Below, one piece after another: positions 43,881-56,706 of a stretch of 64,000 nt of DNA (the stretch's first letter is position 1; each line of letters begins with the position of its first letter). The stretch is taken from assembly GCA_030068075.1 (NCBI GenBank), contig CM057825.1, forward strand, positions 120,331,434-120,395,433. Reading direction: 5' to 3'. Under the pieces are notes generated by a model, which saw only the letters and a list, made by a program, of their open reading frames with translations, ran no database searches and was not told where the DNA came from. Both the position numbers and the translations under genes were made by a program. This DNA comes from Paguma larvata. Taxonomy: Eukaryota; Chordata; Mammalia; Carnivora; Viverridae.

Positions 43881-46800
43881 CCCCCAGGACCAGCGCTGTG
43901 CTTCCTTTTGCCCACTGAGACCCTCGGGGGCCCCGCCTCTGCTGTCACAATCCACCCAGGGAGGCGGCCACCTGACTCTGGCCTCTGCACTTACCTGCCC
44001 CGGGAGAGCCAGCTCTTGACCGTCAGGCTTGGAGCCGCTGGGCTGACTCTACGCTAGGAGGCTGCCCTTGCACGGCGAGCCTGGCTCAGACCCGGCCACA
44101 TCTTCGGACAATTTTGAAGTTTCTACTAAGTATGAAGGTTTACAGAGTAAACACGACATAACCCAACTCCAAGGATCATTAAAATGATTTTGAAGTTAAA
44201 GGGCAAACTATTGACCCTTATTGTCTCCTTCTTCCCCTCCTGTTCCTACTCAAGTAACAGAAGCCAGGAGACGATTTGGCCCTTTTGTGTTGGAAATCTT
44301 GAGCCGTGTGTATGATTTCCTGGCAAAGACTGCAGTGGTATCTGGTATTGTTCACGGTGTCAGCTCGCAGCACTTTGCCGATAAAAAGTCATCTATAATA
44401 TTTCTAGCAAGACTTCTACTTTTTCCAGACAATGTTCATTAGTAAAATAGAAGTTTCTAGGTGATTTCCCAGTGAACTTTGCACCTTGACAAAAGTTAAC
44501 GTGAATATAGCTTCCAGTGTTTTGCGGAAAACAAGTGCAATTATTTACACTAAATAAATATAGACAACTCGAAGTCAAAAAGGACTTCAACAAGCTAACG
44601 CAGACTTCAGCGAACTATCCATATGAAAAGAGATATCGAGAGTAGACTGTCCCAAAATATTTGCTCTTATTAACAGCTACCTGAATGAAGTCAATAGAAA
44701 ATCCTGTATAATTTCATAACAGAAGAATTTAGTATTATTCTTTTTCTCTTCTTGCTATTCCAAAGAGCTGCAATGACGAAAAAAAATTGTTTTAAAGAAA
44801 AAAAACTATAAAATATACCAAATCCTTTCTTGGAAAATATTGACAATTCTGTGTTTTCAAAGACAAATTTTCAAATACTAGTCCCCACAGTGATGACAGT
44901 AATGCGATTACGAGGTACACAATTCAGGTACTGAACCTGACCCCTCGGCTTATGTTTTCTTCCGTCTTTATTTCCTCATACTATCCAGTCTGAAATTTAT
45001 TATTTTTTACCGCATGCTTTGAGCAGCTCTAAAGCTTATCCTGAATATCTGTTTGCTTAGCAGCTTCAAGATTCTCCTGTGTGACTAAGTGGCAGGTGCT
45101 GCTCAGTTTATTTTCACACACGTAATCTAAGCCCTTGAACTTGGGGTGAGGAAAAGCGTTCCGCTTAAAATTTGGAAAGGAAGGAACTACACAACAGCTT
45201 CCTTTAGAACAGCCTGCTTTTTCAGCTTCCTGTATGAAAATAATACTGTATTTTTATAGGAATGCTAAGAAACAACGAAGAAACTATCACTGAACCTTTA
45301 GATAGTTAAGTTTCAAATCTCTTAAAGAGCAAACAATTTCTTCCAGTAATTTGGATATTTAAATCAAGCAAAGAATAGGAAAAGAGACTAAATAGAAACT
45401 TGGTACAGATCTTAAAGTGGATTATACAATTTTCGGATTACTATAAGGAGCTTGCATTTTCTTCCGCTGAACGACAGGCATTAAGACTTTCAGCTTTAAA
45501 ATATCAAGCTACTGCATTTAGTAGAGATGATGGGGAAAGGTTTTCTTTGTCGGTGTAGTAGCTGCTACCGTTGTTGTGAAACTGTTTTGATTCAAACATA
45601 AAAACACATACGCACACACCACATTTATTATTAAACGCAGCTTTTCAGACTCTAAGTGAAGCAGAGATAATTTGGGTATTCTGTTTAAAAATAAAATTAA
45701 AATGCATCCGGAATCTGGGATCCCAGTGGAGAGAGAGGGCACCTCCTGGGGGGCGGCCTCCACTGCCCTCTCCGCCACAAAGCAGCCACGTGCCCGGCAG
45801 CCTGTCCCCAAGGCCATCCCTCCCACGCGGATTCCAACAGCGGACACGCGCGACGGCCGGAAAGAAGCTGACGCTGTTCATCGGCTCTGGGTTCTCTGTG
45901 TGCGTGATCCGGCATGTTACCACCATGTTTCTCATGGAGGCCTGTTACATGAACCGAAGCTTGGAAACGGAGCCCAGCTCGTGCTCTCCCGGTATTCTTG
46001 CCCGGATGCGAGCACCTCATCTTATTCGAGCATTCAAGATTCAAGTGAGGGAGAGAACTTCATCCCCCCGGGCCATTCAGGAAAGAGCAACACAGACGTA
46101 CAGAGCTCTAGAACAATTTTCCTGGATTATTTTTTAATTATTGAACATGCTGTTTAAGCTCCAACACTGCCGGCGCCACAGTCCGCTGCTACGGCCCACA
46201 CTCCGCCAAGCAGAGGGCCGCCTGGAGCAGCAGCCGCGGGGAAACTAGACGGCAGCGGTGGCCAATTCTTGATGAGCGCTTACGGTTCCCTGACCCCACC
46301 TGGCACCAGACGCTTGGACAAGACGATGAAGGAGGAAGGCGTGCCTCCAGAGTTCCCAGGAGCCCTTACGGTGTCCTCTCCCTGGGGGGCCGTGGGCCAT
46401 ACTGCGCCTGACCCTTCCGCGCCCTCCTCACCAGCAGCCGCCACGCCCCGTGCACCTTATTCACCGGTTCGCTTTGTCTGTTCGCGTGCCCACGAGACTC
46501 TCGGGCCAGCGGGGTGAGGACGGTCACCTGCTCCTCTCTGTACGCATCCCCCGTTTCCAGGACGGTCCTTCAGGATTTGTTCCTGAACTTTCTGTTGGAG
46601 AACTGTCAGAGACTGAAATGAAGTCTACCTCCTAGTGCGTTCACCCCCACCCCCAACCGTGCCTACGACCTACTCTATGCCTAGTGCTCGTTCCTCCTAT
46701 CTGATCAAAATAACTACCAGGGAAGGACATACTAAATCCCTCTGATCTAACAGGAGAAAGACAGCTATGTGGTTGACCTCTCTTGGTGACCCTACAAAAT

Positions 46801-47115
46801 GATGGGATTTCAATTACCCGGATGTGGATGGAAGCGACTCTCGGCGGCAGCCCTGGAAGCGTACCACGGGGCAACCGCTTCCCCCCTACCCCTGCACAAG
46901 GTTTTCAGTTTCGTTTTTTCCCTGAGTCTTCGGCACCACTGGCTCTGTCTGCCACCTCTGTCCCCGGTTCCCTAGATGCACCTAAGAATAGCGGGCCACA
47001 CAAACGCCGACACTACTTTAAAGGACATATAAACAACTGCATGACAGCCACACAGTAGAGCTAGCGGAGACTCCACTTCCTGTCGGGGAACGGCCTCAGG
47101 GCGGGAGCCGCGAGT
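43881..47115. other. Unclassified sequence, mixed composition
   Basis: About 3.2 kb. Segments 45715-45880 and 46160-46560 are GC-rich with scattered CpG, but not dense enough to call a CpG island. The 161-codon (45672-46157, plus) and 115-codon (45697-46044, minus) frames overlap each other on opposite strands and show no recognised domain. 44100-45700 is AT-rich and featureless to my reading. Confidence 0.4.
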
Positions 47116-47119
47116 ACTT

Positions 47120-47180
47120 CTCCACGCTGAGACCTCGCCAGTGCTGAGCACACAGCAGGTATTCGGCGGGTCATCACAGA
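47120..47180 (+). repeat. L2 3'-end scrap
   Basis: The phrase 'cgccagtgctgagcacacag' followed by caggtattcggcgggtca is the characteristic final segment of L2. Confidence 0.45.
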
Positions 47181-47319
47181 AAGGCTTGCAATCGGCAAGC
47201 TGTGCTAACCTCACTGTGACAGAAGCAACCCCAACTACCAGAAATCTGGAATGAGCAGGGACACTGATACCGCTAAAAGAGCAACGCACATTTCCTTACG
47301 AGCTTTACCAAACGGTCAA

Positions 47320-47445
47320 ACTTCGAGCTACGCCCTTCACAAGACAGTCTCTCACTCAATTCTCACGAGGTTTGGAGAGGTCAAACACCTCAGTTACACA
47401 GTCCACTGGGGCACCCGGCAGACTGACTGCAGAGAATATTCGACT
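47320..47445 (+). repeat. Possible MIR remnant
   Basis: The words 'ctcactcaattctcacgagg', 'tttggagaggtcaaacacct' and 'cagttacacagtccactggg' are in MIR order but weakly preserved. Confidence 0.35.
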
Positions 47446-47689
47446 GGCTCATGAATTCAAATAATTAGCATCCCCCAAATACTTCCTAACAGTATGGCTG
47501 AGAAAACGTAGAACGATTTAAAAGAACTGCTTTAAAGTAACTTTTCATCTCTGAGCCCAAACCCACGCAGTTTACTTCATGGGCGCGCCACCTCTGTCGG
47601 TCACACAAACCGTGCGCATCCTGAAAGTCCCCTCAAGCAGCGCCCAGCTCCCGCCATGCTCGCTGCGCCTCGCACACGGTGACATTCGG

Positions 47690-47835
47690 TGACATTCCAT
47701 CAATGGCCCCGTTCCAGTCCCTGTGTCTGACTGCTTCCCCGGGAGACTCTGAGCTCCTGGCGGCTGGAACCCTGTCTTTCCATCTGCAGACCTAGGTCTC
47801 TAGCAGCTACCACAACAAGCGCCCGGTCACTGTCT
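47690..47835 (+). repeat. L2 3' end
   Basis: The words 'gagactctgagctcctggcg', gctggaaccctgtctttcca, tctgcagacctaggtctcta match the L2 3' region in sense orientation. Confidence 0.55.
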
Positions 47836-50237
47836 GTCCTTGAAACAGCTGTAGGAGCGGCATCACAAGTCCGAGTTTGCAACACCTATCTTTCACAGCA
47901 GATCTGTCTCAGGATCAACATCATAACTTTCAACTCGATAATTTAAATTTGTCTCCATAGCAACTAGGCAAAGTGCTTCTTACAACACTGAGAAAGGCAA
48001 GCTCTAACTTCAGGTTCAACGCACTGAAATACTTCACAATCATTTGCTTTTGTTCTTAGCATGAAGAGACAGAATGACAGCGTTTAACTCTCTGTAACTT
48101 CCTCTCTCTTTAAGAACACTCTAACTTCACCATTAACAATAAATCAAAACTTTTTTCTAACATAACTAGACTGTCATCTCCATTAATAAAGAGACAGCAT
48201 CTTATTACTTCGAAAAATACAGTCGAAAATATCTGGAAGAGAACAATACATGTAATGAGGGCCGTAGCTGTTATTTCAGACTCTGACAGACCAAAAGATA
48301 TAAATCGTGACATTCAATTTTTCAAGTAAACATCACTTCTTTCTGACGGCTGACCTTTCATAAAAGATGTCATGGACAATTCTATAAGAGATGAGAGGAG
48401 AGACTTCAATGGGCCAATGTAAAACATAGCCTAACTTAGGCAAGGGGATGGCATAAAACAACTCAAGACCTGTATCGGTTGAGTAATTTTAACTCAAAGG
48501 CGAGGTAAAATGACTTCAACTTTTCATTAATTAGGCTGCTTACTTTCTGAAAGTTTGCCGATTTCCATGATATTAAATTTCAAGTTCTGGGCATTTGTTC
48601 ATATCTTTTTCTTTTTCTTAATAGTTGGTTGGTTCCCTTCCTCCCACCCACTGTCTCCACCCCGAAAAAGCACTGGTGGTGCCCTGACAGCCCGAAGCTC
48701 TTCTAAGGTAACAAAGTAGACACGCAGATACACCGCAGGGATAGGCCGACTCTACTAACTGCACACTCCGCCGGGTCTTTAGTGCGGATGCCAGAGAAAC
48801 ACAAGACGATGACCACGCATGTCCTACCTGGAAAGGCTATCCAGGGAAGGGGAGTTATTAAACCCTCAAGGAAAAGATCTCATCTGGAATTTAGTGTCTT
48901 TCTCAAATTTTACTCCTGGAAAAAACTGTACATTAACAGAAACAATACTCATTTTCTGGTTCTGTTTTTATGACAAACAGGATACTGCGCTTTATAGGTG
49001 AAAGCTCAACAATTCAGGTAAGGAAGGCTTCGAGAACACGGAGGCTCGCTGATACGCTGCACGGACAGACGGGCAGACGGACAGACGGGCAGACGGACAG
49101 ACGGCAGAGACCGCCCCGCGGTGCCGCCCAGGGCGGGAGACACAGACCTCCACCCGCCGCGTGAGCTCGTTCACCCTGCTCACTCCGCTCGCTCCTCAGC
49201 GCCTCTGCTGCTCTGGAGCGGCCCCTAAGGAGCAGGAATTTCAGCAGTACCTGAGGAGACCAGGCCGCGTGGCTTCCAGAAGTCTCTAGCGGAAACTCTA
49301 AAAGATGGTGAAAAGAATGAGAAAATAGACTTGGCCCACACGTTCTAACAGTGTATCCTCTATGGGGTCCTTCCCATCTGAAGAAGGAATGCTCAGCGTT
49401 TTGGGCTAAACACCGGTTCGGGGCCTCGCGCCTCCGCATTCCCTAAGCTGTGCCGCGTCAGAGTTCACTCGTAATTTGGGCTTAAGTTTCTTTCGTTCTG
49501 GCTCAGGAGCGCCCTGTGAAAAGAAACCGTCTTCCCTTAATCAGGTAGATTCTGTATGAGCACATGCTCCGTCACCACGTGCCTTCGTCATTTTTTCTTC
49601 CAGTACACGTCATCGTCTCTGTGCTCGGCACCCGCAAACCAGGCAGAACGCGGCCCCCAGGGAAGCCGAGCGCCACGTGACTGAGTCGGCGGGGCTTTAT
49701 TTCTCTGCAGTCGCCTGCGGGACAGAAAGGGGAGGCCGGGGCCAGCGGCCCCTTCACAACTGCTCCTCCTTCAGGTTCAGTAACTTCGATTTCGGCACCT
49801 AGCGTACTGCACCTTTGCTGGACTGGCTTCGTGAAGGCATCAAAGCGACCTGTATTTGTAGCCTACTGGCCCGCGTACCTGCTGTCAAGGGGCAGCTACA
49901 TCACGGTGAGATCCCGCCTGGCTGCGGCAGTGAAAACGGGACCCCGTGGAGGCATCCCCGGGTGCCACGGAGGCCTGTGGACCTAATAAGCATGGAGTAA
50001 TACCACGAATGGGGTCGATAACACTAAGAAACCCCCTCGGCTCATTCTTCTAGCTCAAATGTCCCCTAAGAGGAAGCAGACAGACAGAGAGGAAGAGGGA
50101 GAGATTCAAAGAGAGACGTGGGAAAAGAAGGGAATCTGGAAGAAACACCTGCATTAGATAAACAGCACATCCTTATTCTCTGAACACTGTGCATCAAACT
50201 CAGCATTTCCAGACAACATAATCTCCTTGAGCACCTA
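47836..50237. other. Unclassified sequence containing a CpG-rich patch
   Basis: AT-rich from 47880 to 48980, then GC- and CpG-rich at 49030-49200 and again at 49600-49750. A 37-base plus-strand segment at 48981-49017 is bounded by an acceptor-like tttttatgacaaacag and a GTAAGG donor, opposite to MRTFB. No protein similarity is recognised in the 141-codon minus-strand frame at 49014-49439. Confidence 0.4.
49060..49110 (+). repeat. 16-bp GACA/GGCA minisatellite
   Basis: Alternating gacagacgggcagacg units, three nearly perfect copies (cggacagacgggcagacgga...), each with two or three CpG. It lies at the edge of the CpG-rich patch. The Cys/Pro-rich 'SVCPSVRLPVCP' open frame on the minus strand is a translation of this repeat. 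Confidence 0.93.
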
Positions 50238-50452
50238 TTTTTTTTAATGTTTACTTATTTTTGAGAGAAAAAGAGAGCGAGCGAGAGAATGATCAAGGGA
50301 GGGGCACAGAGAGAGGGAGACACAGAATCCAAAGCAGGCTCCAGGCTCTGAGCTGTCAGCACAGAGCCCGACGTGGGGCTTGAACCCACAGACCATGAGA
50401 TCACGACCTGAGCTGAATTCAGACGCTCAACCGACTGAGCCCCCCGGCACCC
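50238..50452 (-). repeat. Carnivore SINE
   Basis: It runs from tttttttaatgtttacttat to gagccccccggcaccc; the head has lost bases (ccccccggcacccc for ccacccaggcgcccc). The flanks ctccttgagcaccta and ctccttgcacacctt form an imperfect duplication. Confidence 0.92.
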
Positions 50453-50469
50453 CTCCTTGCACACCTTTT

Positions 50470-50645
50470 TAATCAGGAGTTCTGCGTGCTGGGAGACTGA
50501 GAGGAAGACGGCCAATGCCCTGACTTTAAGGTCTGTTAGGAAGACAGACAAGAGACCATACAGTCACAACATTGTGTGGTAAAGAATATCAGATGAGAGC
50601 AAGGTGTTGTGGGAAAGAGGAGGGGTCTTTAACACAACAGAAAGG
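50470..50645 (-). repeat. L2 LINE remnant
   Basis: The words 'gactttaaggtctgttagga', agacagacaagagaccatac and 'gaatatcagatgagagcaag' follow antisense L2. The SINE just below may have split it. Confidence 0.4.
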
Positions 50646-50954
50646 ATGGAAGGTGGGGAGGGAGGGTGGGGGCATTCCAGGCATAAAGAGGGGGTATGCA
50701 AATGATCTCTCTACTCTCCCACCCACTATCTTCCTTTAACCAGAAAGCGAAAGCCCCTAAACAGAGGAAAATGGACATTCCAGAGGACATATCCTGAGAG
50801 GGAAAAGTGCACACATACCTGCTGTGGGAATGTTGTATAGACACGACAACTTGTGATGAGAGGAAGCAACATTTGTTTTTGCACATGTTGTTTGCTGGAC
50901 ACCTTGTTACAAAGTTAAAGACCAAACAGAACCAAAGCGCTAACACGTTTTAAA

Positions 50955-51168
50955 AAAAAATTTTTTTTTAATGTTTGTTTATTTTTGAGAGAGAGAGCGC
51001 GCGCCACAGAGTGAGCGGGGGAAGGGCAGAGGGAGAGAAAGAGACACAGAATCCGAAGCAGGCTCCAGGCTCTGAGCTGTCAGCACAGAGCCCGACACAG
51101 GGCTCACGAACCGCAGGATCATGACCTGAGCCGAAGTCGGATGCTTAACCTAGTGAGCCACCAAGTTT
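50955..51168 (-). repeat. Carnivore SINE with near-exact duplication
   Basis: The flank taacacgttttaaa (50941-50954) recurs as taacaggttttaaa at 51169-51182. The head has been shortened (gagccaccaag), losing the usual caggcgcccc end. Confidence 0.92.
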
Positions 51169-51374
51169 TAACAGGTTTTAAAGCAATTATAAACACATGA
51201 AAATCAGGTGCATCTATTTACTTAGAAAAAATATATCATCCTAAAAATAAATGAAGTGGATGAGCTTACAGTCACCCTGGAAAACAAAAACTCTAAACTA
51301 AGTAGATTCTTAACTTCATGTGACTCTTATTTCCTTGAGTCCTTGAGAAAGGGACAATGGCTCCCTAGTCAAAT

Positions 51375-51550
51375 AGTTTTAAACATTTACTAAGTGCTAA
51401 CTCATACATTTTTCTAATTTAAAACACGACCAGAGGAAAAGTGTCTTCAGGCTAAGCTCCCAGTTACAGAGGATGAAGGAAGGAGGCAGGATTAGAATCC
51501 AGTTTTTCTGACTCAAAGTCTGGGCACCCTTACAAACTAGACACTTAATC
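51375..51550 (+). repeat. MIR
   Basis: The words acatttactaagtgctaact, 'ctcccagttacagaggatga', 'gaggcaggattagaatccag', tttttctgactcaaagtctg, ggcacccttacaaactag are in MIR order. Confidence 0.6.
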
Positions 51551-52615
51551 CCACTTAATCTCATTGCTGTTTTCTCCCCTAAAAAACTAATTTTGAAAAA
51601 CAAACTGTTAAAGGAACAGCTTGCTCTTTCAACCATAAATTATTTTAAAATGCTCAGGTTCACAGTGTCCCTCCCTTCCTTTTAAGAGATATTAAAATAA
51701 TACACACAATAACCCTTAGCCCTCACGGGCATTTGGACACAGCTCCTCGGTTTCTTTCCCTTTTGGGTCTTCCCTGTCGTTGACCACCAGCCATGCTAGA
51801 GCTGCCCCAGCAAACGGCTATTACCTATTTTTCAAAATCCTAAATACGGTACCTTGATTCAGATTGGAGAGAAACTCAACCGTCTTATATGGACACTGAG
51901 AAGATGTTATTATAATATGCTGGTTTCACTCCATTTATAAAATCATTATACAATTAAGCTTTTTTAATGATAAAAATTTTTTAATTTTGTTTAAAGTTTT
52001 TTATTTAAAGTTATAACGTGTTAAGGAAGAGAGAAATACTCCTTACTGGGACTAAGTTTGCGGCGAGATATTGATATAAATCTTTGTAACACTCCCCCCA
52101 CATCCTGCCCCCAGATTTTCCTCCTATTCAACAGTAATCTTGTCAGCAACACCTGCCACTACTGTTCCAGCTAGAGTTACCATGACCACTGCAAACAGTC
52201 TTCACAGAAATAAAAGGCAGGTTTGTCAATTAAACCCAAGGGACCATTAGCTGGATGCAGACTTACTCCTCGAATATTCTAACTCGTTTTCCAGAATACA
52301 GCAACCAAGAAGGAGGTCTGTGATCAATGCAAAATAAAGTTTAGGAACTAATACTTGGGATTCGATGTCATAAAGTTATCCTAGTCTTGAACAAAGTAAG
52401 ATGACTCAGTCACCCAATTCTCCAATAAGGCCCTCTTATCCCACTCTTTACAGGCTAAAGCTCTTTGCACTCTTACCTGCCTGTGTCACAGCATTTAGGA
52501 CCCTGTAAGATAACAGATACAAGGCTCTGCATATTAACTGCTGACTCTCTTAACTTCTGGGAGCCTCAATACCCTCACGGTCTTGGGGAGTAAAGAGTTT
52601 AAAGGAAGACCTTAA
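51551..52615. other. Unclassified sequence
   Basis: About 1.1 kb without recognised repeats or exon signals. Confidence 0.35.
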
Positions 52616-52619
52616 TGGA

Positions 52620-55600
52620 ACCATACTATATAGAATTAGAAAAATTTAACAAAAAGAAAAACTAATTAAAGTTACAAACACACAGAGAATAAGTAGAAGA
52701 AAGGAAATAATGAAGATTGGAGCAAAAAATCAACGAAATTTTTAAAAAAGAAAAATGAAGGAAACCCAAAGTTGGTTCTTTGAGAGGGTAAAAAAAATTA
52801 AACTTCCAGCCGAACAGCTCAGGAAAAAAGAGATGAGCAGTATGAGGAATGAGAGAGGGGACACCACCTTACAGACCCCAAAGATATGAAGAGGGTAAGA
52901 AGGAACCGTTGTGAAAAACTTTATGGCAGTACATTCAACAAGGCAGATGAAACGGAGGAATTCTTTGAAAGATACAAAGTACTGCAACCTACTCAAAAAG
53001 AAAGAAATACCTTGAAGAGCCACAGATCTATTTTTAAAATTGAATTTGTACTTTAAAATCTTCCCTCGAAGAAAAGTCTGGATCCAGATGGCCTTATTGG
53101 TGAATTTTAACAAACAAGGAAAAAATAGTACCAACTCTACACAAATTCTTTCTGAAAACTGATGAGGAGGAAATACTTGCTAACTTTATTTCATGAGGCC
53201 GGCATCAATTTGGCACTAAAGCTAGAAAAAAATATTACAAGAAGCTATTATGTCCCCCATGAACACACATGTAAAAATTCTAAACAAAATTGTAGCAAAT
53301 TGAATTCAGCAATATGCAGACCAAGGGGTTAATTCCAAGAATGCAAGGCTGGTTTACTGTTCGAAATATACTCAATGTAACTTACCATATTAACAAATAA
53401 TAAATTAAAACCGTATGATCATCCCAATAAATGCAGGAAAGAATCTAAAAAAAATCCAAAATTCATTCCTGATAAAAAAATTCTTAGCACACTTAGAAGG
53501 GAATTCCTCGATCTGATAAATGGAATCCTGATAAAGGGAATTACCGCTAACATCACACTTCATGGTCAAAGACTGAGTGACTGCTAAGACAGGGGTGCCC
53601 GCTCTCACCTCTTCTATCCAATACTATACTAGAGGTTCTGATGAGTGCAGTAAGACAAGAAAAAGAGATAACAGGCATCCGTATTACAACAATGAAATAA
53701 AACTGTCTTTATTCAAATATGACACTGCTATTTACGTGGAAAATCCCAATGGACGTCACAAAAAAAGCCAGAACTCCTAAGTGAGTTTAATAAAGTTGCA
53801 GGATATAAGATTTATATACAAAACTGAATTTATATACAAAACTGTATTTCTATCCTAGTAATGAACAATTTTATACTGAAATTTTTAAGACTATCACTTA
53901 TAATAATGCCAAAAAATATGAAATATTTGGGGGTAAAACTTGAGAGAAGATGTGCAAACTCTATACTTTAAAATGTTGCTGAGAAAAATTAAAGACATAA
54001 AAAATAGAAATAACATGTTCACAGGTTGGAAGACCCAGTATTGTTAAGAAGTCAATTCTCCCCAAATTGATAAAACGGATTTAATATGATCCCAAACAAA
54101 ATCTCAGCAGACTGTTTTGTATAAACTGGTAAGCTGACTCTAAACTTACATATGCATTTGCAAAAAATCTGAATAGTCAAAACAACTTTGATGAAAAGAA
54201 GTTGGAGGACTAACAATATCAAATTTCAAGACTTATTATAAAGCCATGGTGATTAAGACAGTGTGGTACTAGTGTAAAGGTAGACGAATAGATCAATGGA
54301 ACAGAGAGTCCCAAAAAGACCTACATTTATGGACAACCGATTTTGGCAAAGGTGCAAAGGTAATTCATGAGAGAATGGTGGTTCAACAAACGGTCAGACA
54401 GACTGGTGTTAGACCAACTAGATCTCCACATGCAGACAGCATGAACTCTGAACCACACTTTGCACCACATGCAAAAACTAAGTCAAAATAGACCAGATAT
54501 CTAAATGTAAAATCTAAAACTATAAAACACCAACAAGAAAACACAGGAGATAATCTTGATGACCTAGGACTAAGTAAAGATTTCTTAAATAAGATACTAA
54601 AAGCATAACCCATAAAAGAACAAATTGGTAAACCGAACTTCATGAAAATCAAAAACATCTGCTCTTTGAAAGACATTGTTAAGAGAATTAAAAGACAAGT
54701 CAGACTGAGAGAGAAGACATTAACAGGTCTTATATCTGGAAAAAAATCCATACCCAGAATATATAAAAAACTCTCAAAACTCAATTATAAAAGAAACAAT
54801 CCAATAAACGAGTAAAAGATTTGACATTTCACAGAAAAATGGCAAATAAGCACCAGAAAATATGCTCAACACGTTAGCCACCTGGGAAACACAGCTGAAA
54901 GCACAATAAGAAAGAACTGCTTCTTAGGATGGCTACAATTAAAAAGACTGACCACACCAACTACTGACGGAGATATCGAGCAACTGGATATCGAGCAACT
55001 GGAACGGTCATGCACTGTCCGCAGGGAATGTAAAAGGATACATCGTGAAAAATCATTTGGCAATTCTTAAGAAGCTAAACATATACCTACCATATGATCC
55101 AGCCATCCCACTCCTAGGTGTTGGCCTAAGGGGAAAGAAAGCATGTGTCCATACAAAGACTTGTATACAAAATGCTCAGACAGGTTTGATTGGTAACAGC
55201 CAGAAAATGGAAATACCCAAATGGCCATCGATAGTCAAGAGAGATATAAACTGCAGAATATCTGTATCTCTCAGCAATAAAAAAGGCATAAACTACCAAT
55301 ACACTCAACAATATGAATAAATCTCCGCATGATTGATTATACTGCATGAAAGAAGACAAACTATGAAAAACCCACTTCTGTAAAAACTTATGCTAGGCAA
55401 ATTGAGCTAGAGTGACAGAGAGCACACCAGTTGTGGCCTGGAGACAGGGGTGAAGAGGCGTGAGGGTAGGGTTCTAAAGGGGTACAAATACACTTTTGTA
55501 GTTAAGGGTATTTCCGTTATCCCTACTGTGGTGATAGTTTCAAAGACGCGTGCGTGTGTCCGAAGGGACGACACTGTACACTGCAAACCTGTGCTGTTTA

Positions 55601-55640
55601 CTAGGTGTCAATTATGCCTCAATAAAGATGGGGGCAAGCT
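52620..55640 (+). mobile_element. L1M retrotransposon, 5'-truncated and inactive
   Basis: L1 ORF2 is followed in sense orientation: 'acccaaagttggttctttga', 'gaattctttgaaagatacaa', aagtctggatccagatggcc, 'ccaaggggttaattccaaga', atgcaaggctggtttactgt, 'atcatcccaataaatgcagg', 'agacaggggtgcccgctctc' and 'tatgatccagccatcccact'. It ends in a 3' UTR with 'ctgtggtgatagtttcaaag' and 'attatgcctcaataaag'. At the catalytic site (53711-53730) the frame reads LFKYD instead of the FADD family motif, and stops are frequent. The endonuclease and 5' end are absent. Several local duplications (53806-53850, 54972-55001) lie inside. Confidence 0.85.
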
Positions 55641-55649
55641 AACTGCCTA

Positions 55650-55935
55650 AAGTTTATAATATCCATTTTAGATGGTCTTTTTTTTATCCGCATACAAAAA
55701 TCTTTCACCGTAGCAAAGCAACTGATTTAACTGCTTTCCTCTGACCTTTCCTCTATATAAACAGCACTGTAAAAGTAAATTACGATTGGATGGAAAAGTG
55801 AACCAACTGGTCTCCCTGGATTGTACAGTGGTCTGTTTACTGCTTCAAATCAAGCCTGGATATTCAGCTAAACTACCAGTACTGAATGTTGGTCACTGAA
55901 TATTGAAAGTATTATAACCACGAGCCACCCTAGAG
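55650..55935. other. Unclassified spacer
   Basis: Short unique segment between the L1 3' end and an L2 remnant; nothing recognised. Confidence 0.35.
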
Positions 55936-55939
55936 CAAT

Positions 55940-56065
55940 TCATTAATTCACATAAACATTTACTGCACATGTACTCTGTCTGGCATCGTTTTAAGTGCCA
56001 GATTTCATGCAGAACGGACAGTACCAAATTATGAAGCCATCCTGCACCTACTCTGGAAATGATGG
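55940..56065 (-). repeat. L2 LINE remnant
   Basis: The antisense L2 phrase 'aaacatttactgcacatgta', ctctgtctggcatcgtttta, 'agtgccagatttcatgcaga' is visible. Confidence 0.5.
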
Positions 56066-56349
56066 GTAAAGTTTTAGTCACTGCATTTAAATAACGCAAC
56101 TAAAGAACATCGGTGGAAACAGGCTGATCCTTCTAACACAAAGTTAAGAAAATAAAAGCCAGTGACAAGATTATTAAAGAATTGTACACTGACAGTTTCG
56201 AATTCCAGAATAAAGGTATCTCTCCAAACCTAAGTGAATTCAGGACAAATGTGCACAAAGTACTCTCATACATGGCTGGAAGAGTGGAGCCTGTCAGCTA
56301 CAACAGGTCCTGCCAGCTTGGAAATATAAAGAGATGTGATAAACTTAGG

Positions 56350-56706
56350 TAGACAGACAGAGACAGAGAAAGACAAACACCATGATTACCCTTCTATGTG
56401 GAATCTAAAAACAAACGAACAAAACAGACTCTTAGAGAGAACTGGTGCCTGCCAGACAGGAGGTGCGTAGGGGGATGGGTGAAATAGATAAAAGGGACTA
56501 AGAGGTACAAACTTCCAGTTGTAAAATAAGTCCCCGGGATAAGAAGTACAGCATAGGGGATACGGTCAATAATACTGTATGACGACGCATGGGGACTACG
56601 CTTGTCTGGTGAGCCCTGAGCAACGCACTGAGCTGCTCAGCTGCTGTGCCGTACACCTGAAACGAAAACAACTGCATGTCGGTTACTCTTCAACAATAAT
56701 AAAACT
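56350..56706 (+). repeat. L1 3' UTR and tail
   Basis: The words 'gtggaatctaaaaacaaacg', 'gggggatgggtgaaatagat', gtacaaacttccagttgtaa, 'gtacagcataggggatacgg', 'tcaataatactgtatg', 'cgtacacctgaaacg' then 'caacaataataaaact' give an L1 3' end in sense orientation, 5'-truncated. Confidence 0.8.

Noticed and set aside
45672..46157. 161-codon plus-strand frame overlapping 115- and 96-codon minus frames
   Set aside because: Frames open on both strands at once, in GC-rich DNA and with no domain, point to composition rather than coding.
46160..46560. Possible CpG-island promoter
   Set aside because: CpG density is scattered and below what I would expect for a constitutive promoter island; no start-site signal can be read.
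49060..49110. Short regular repeats considered as a CRISPR-like array
   Set aside because: The units are contiguous with no unique spacers, and the genome is mammalian; it is a minisatellite.
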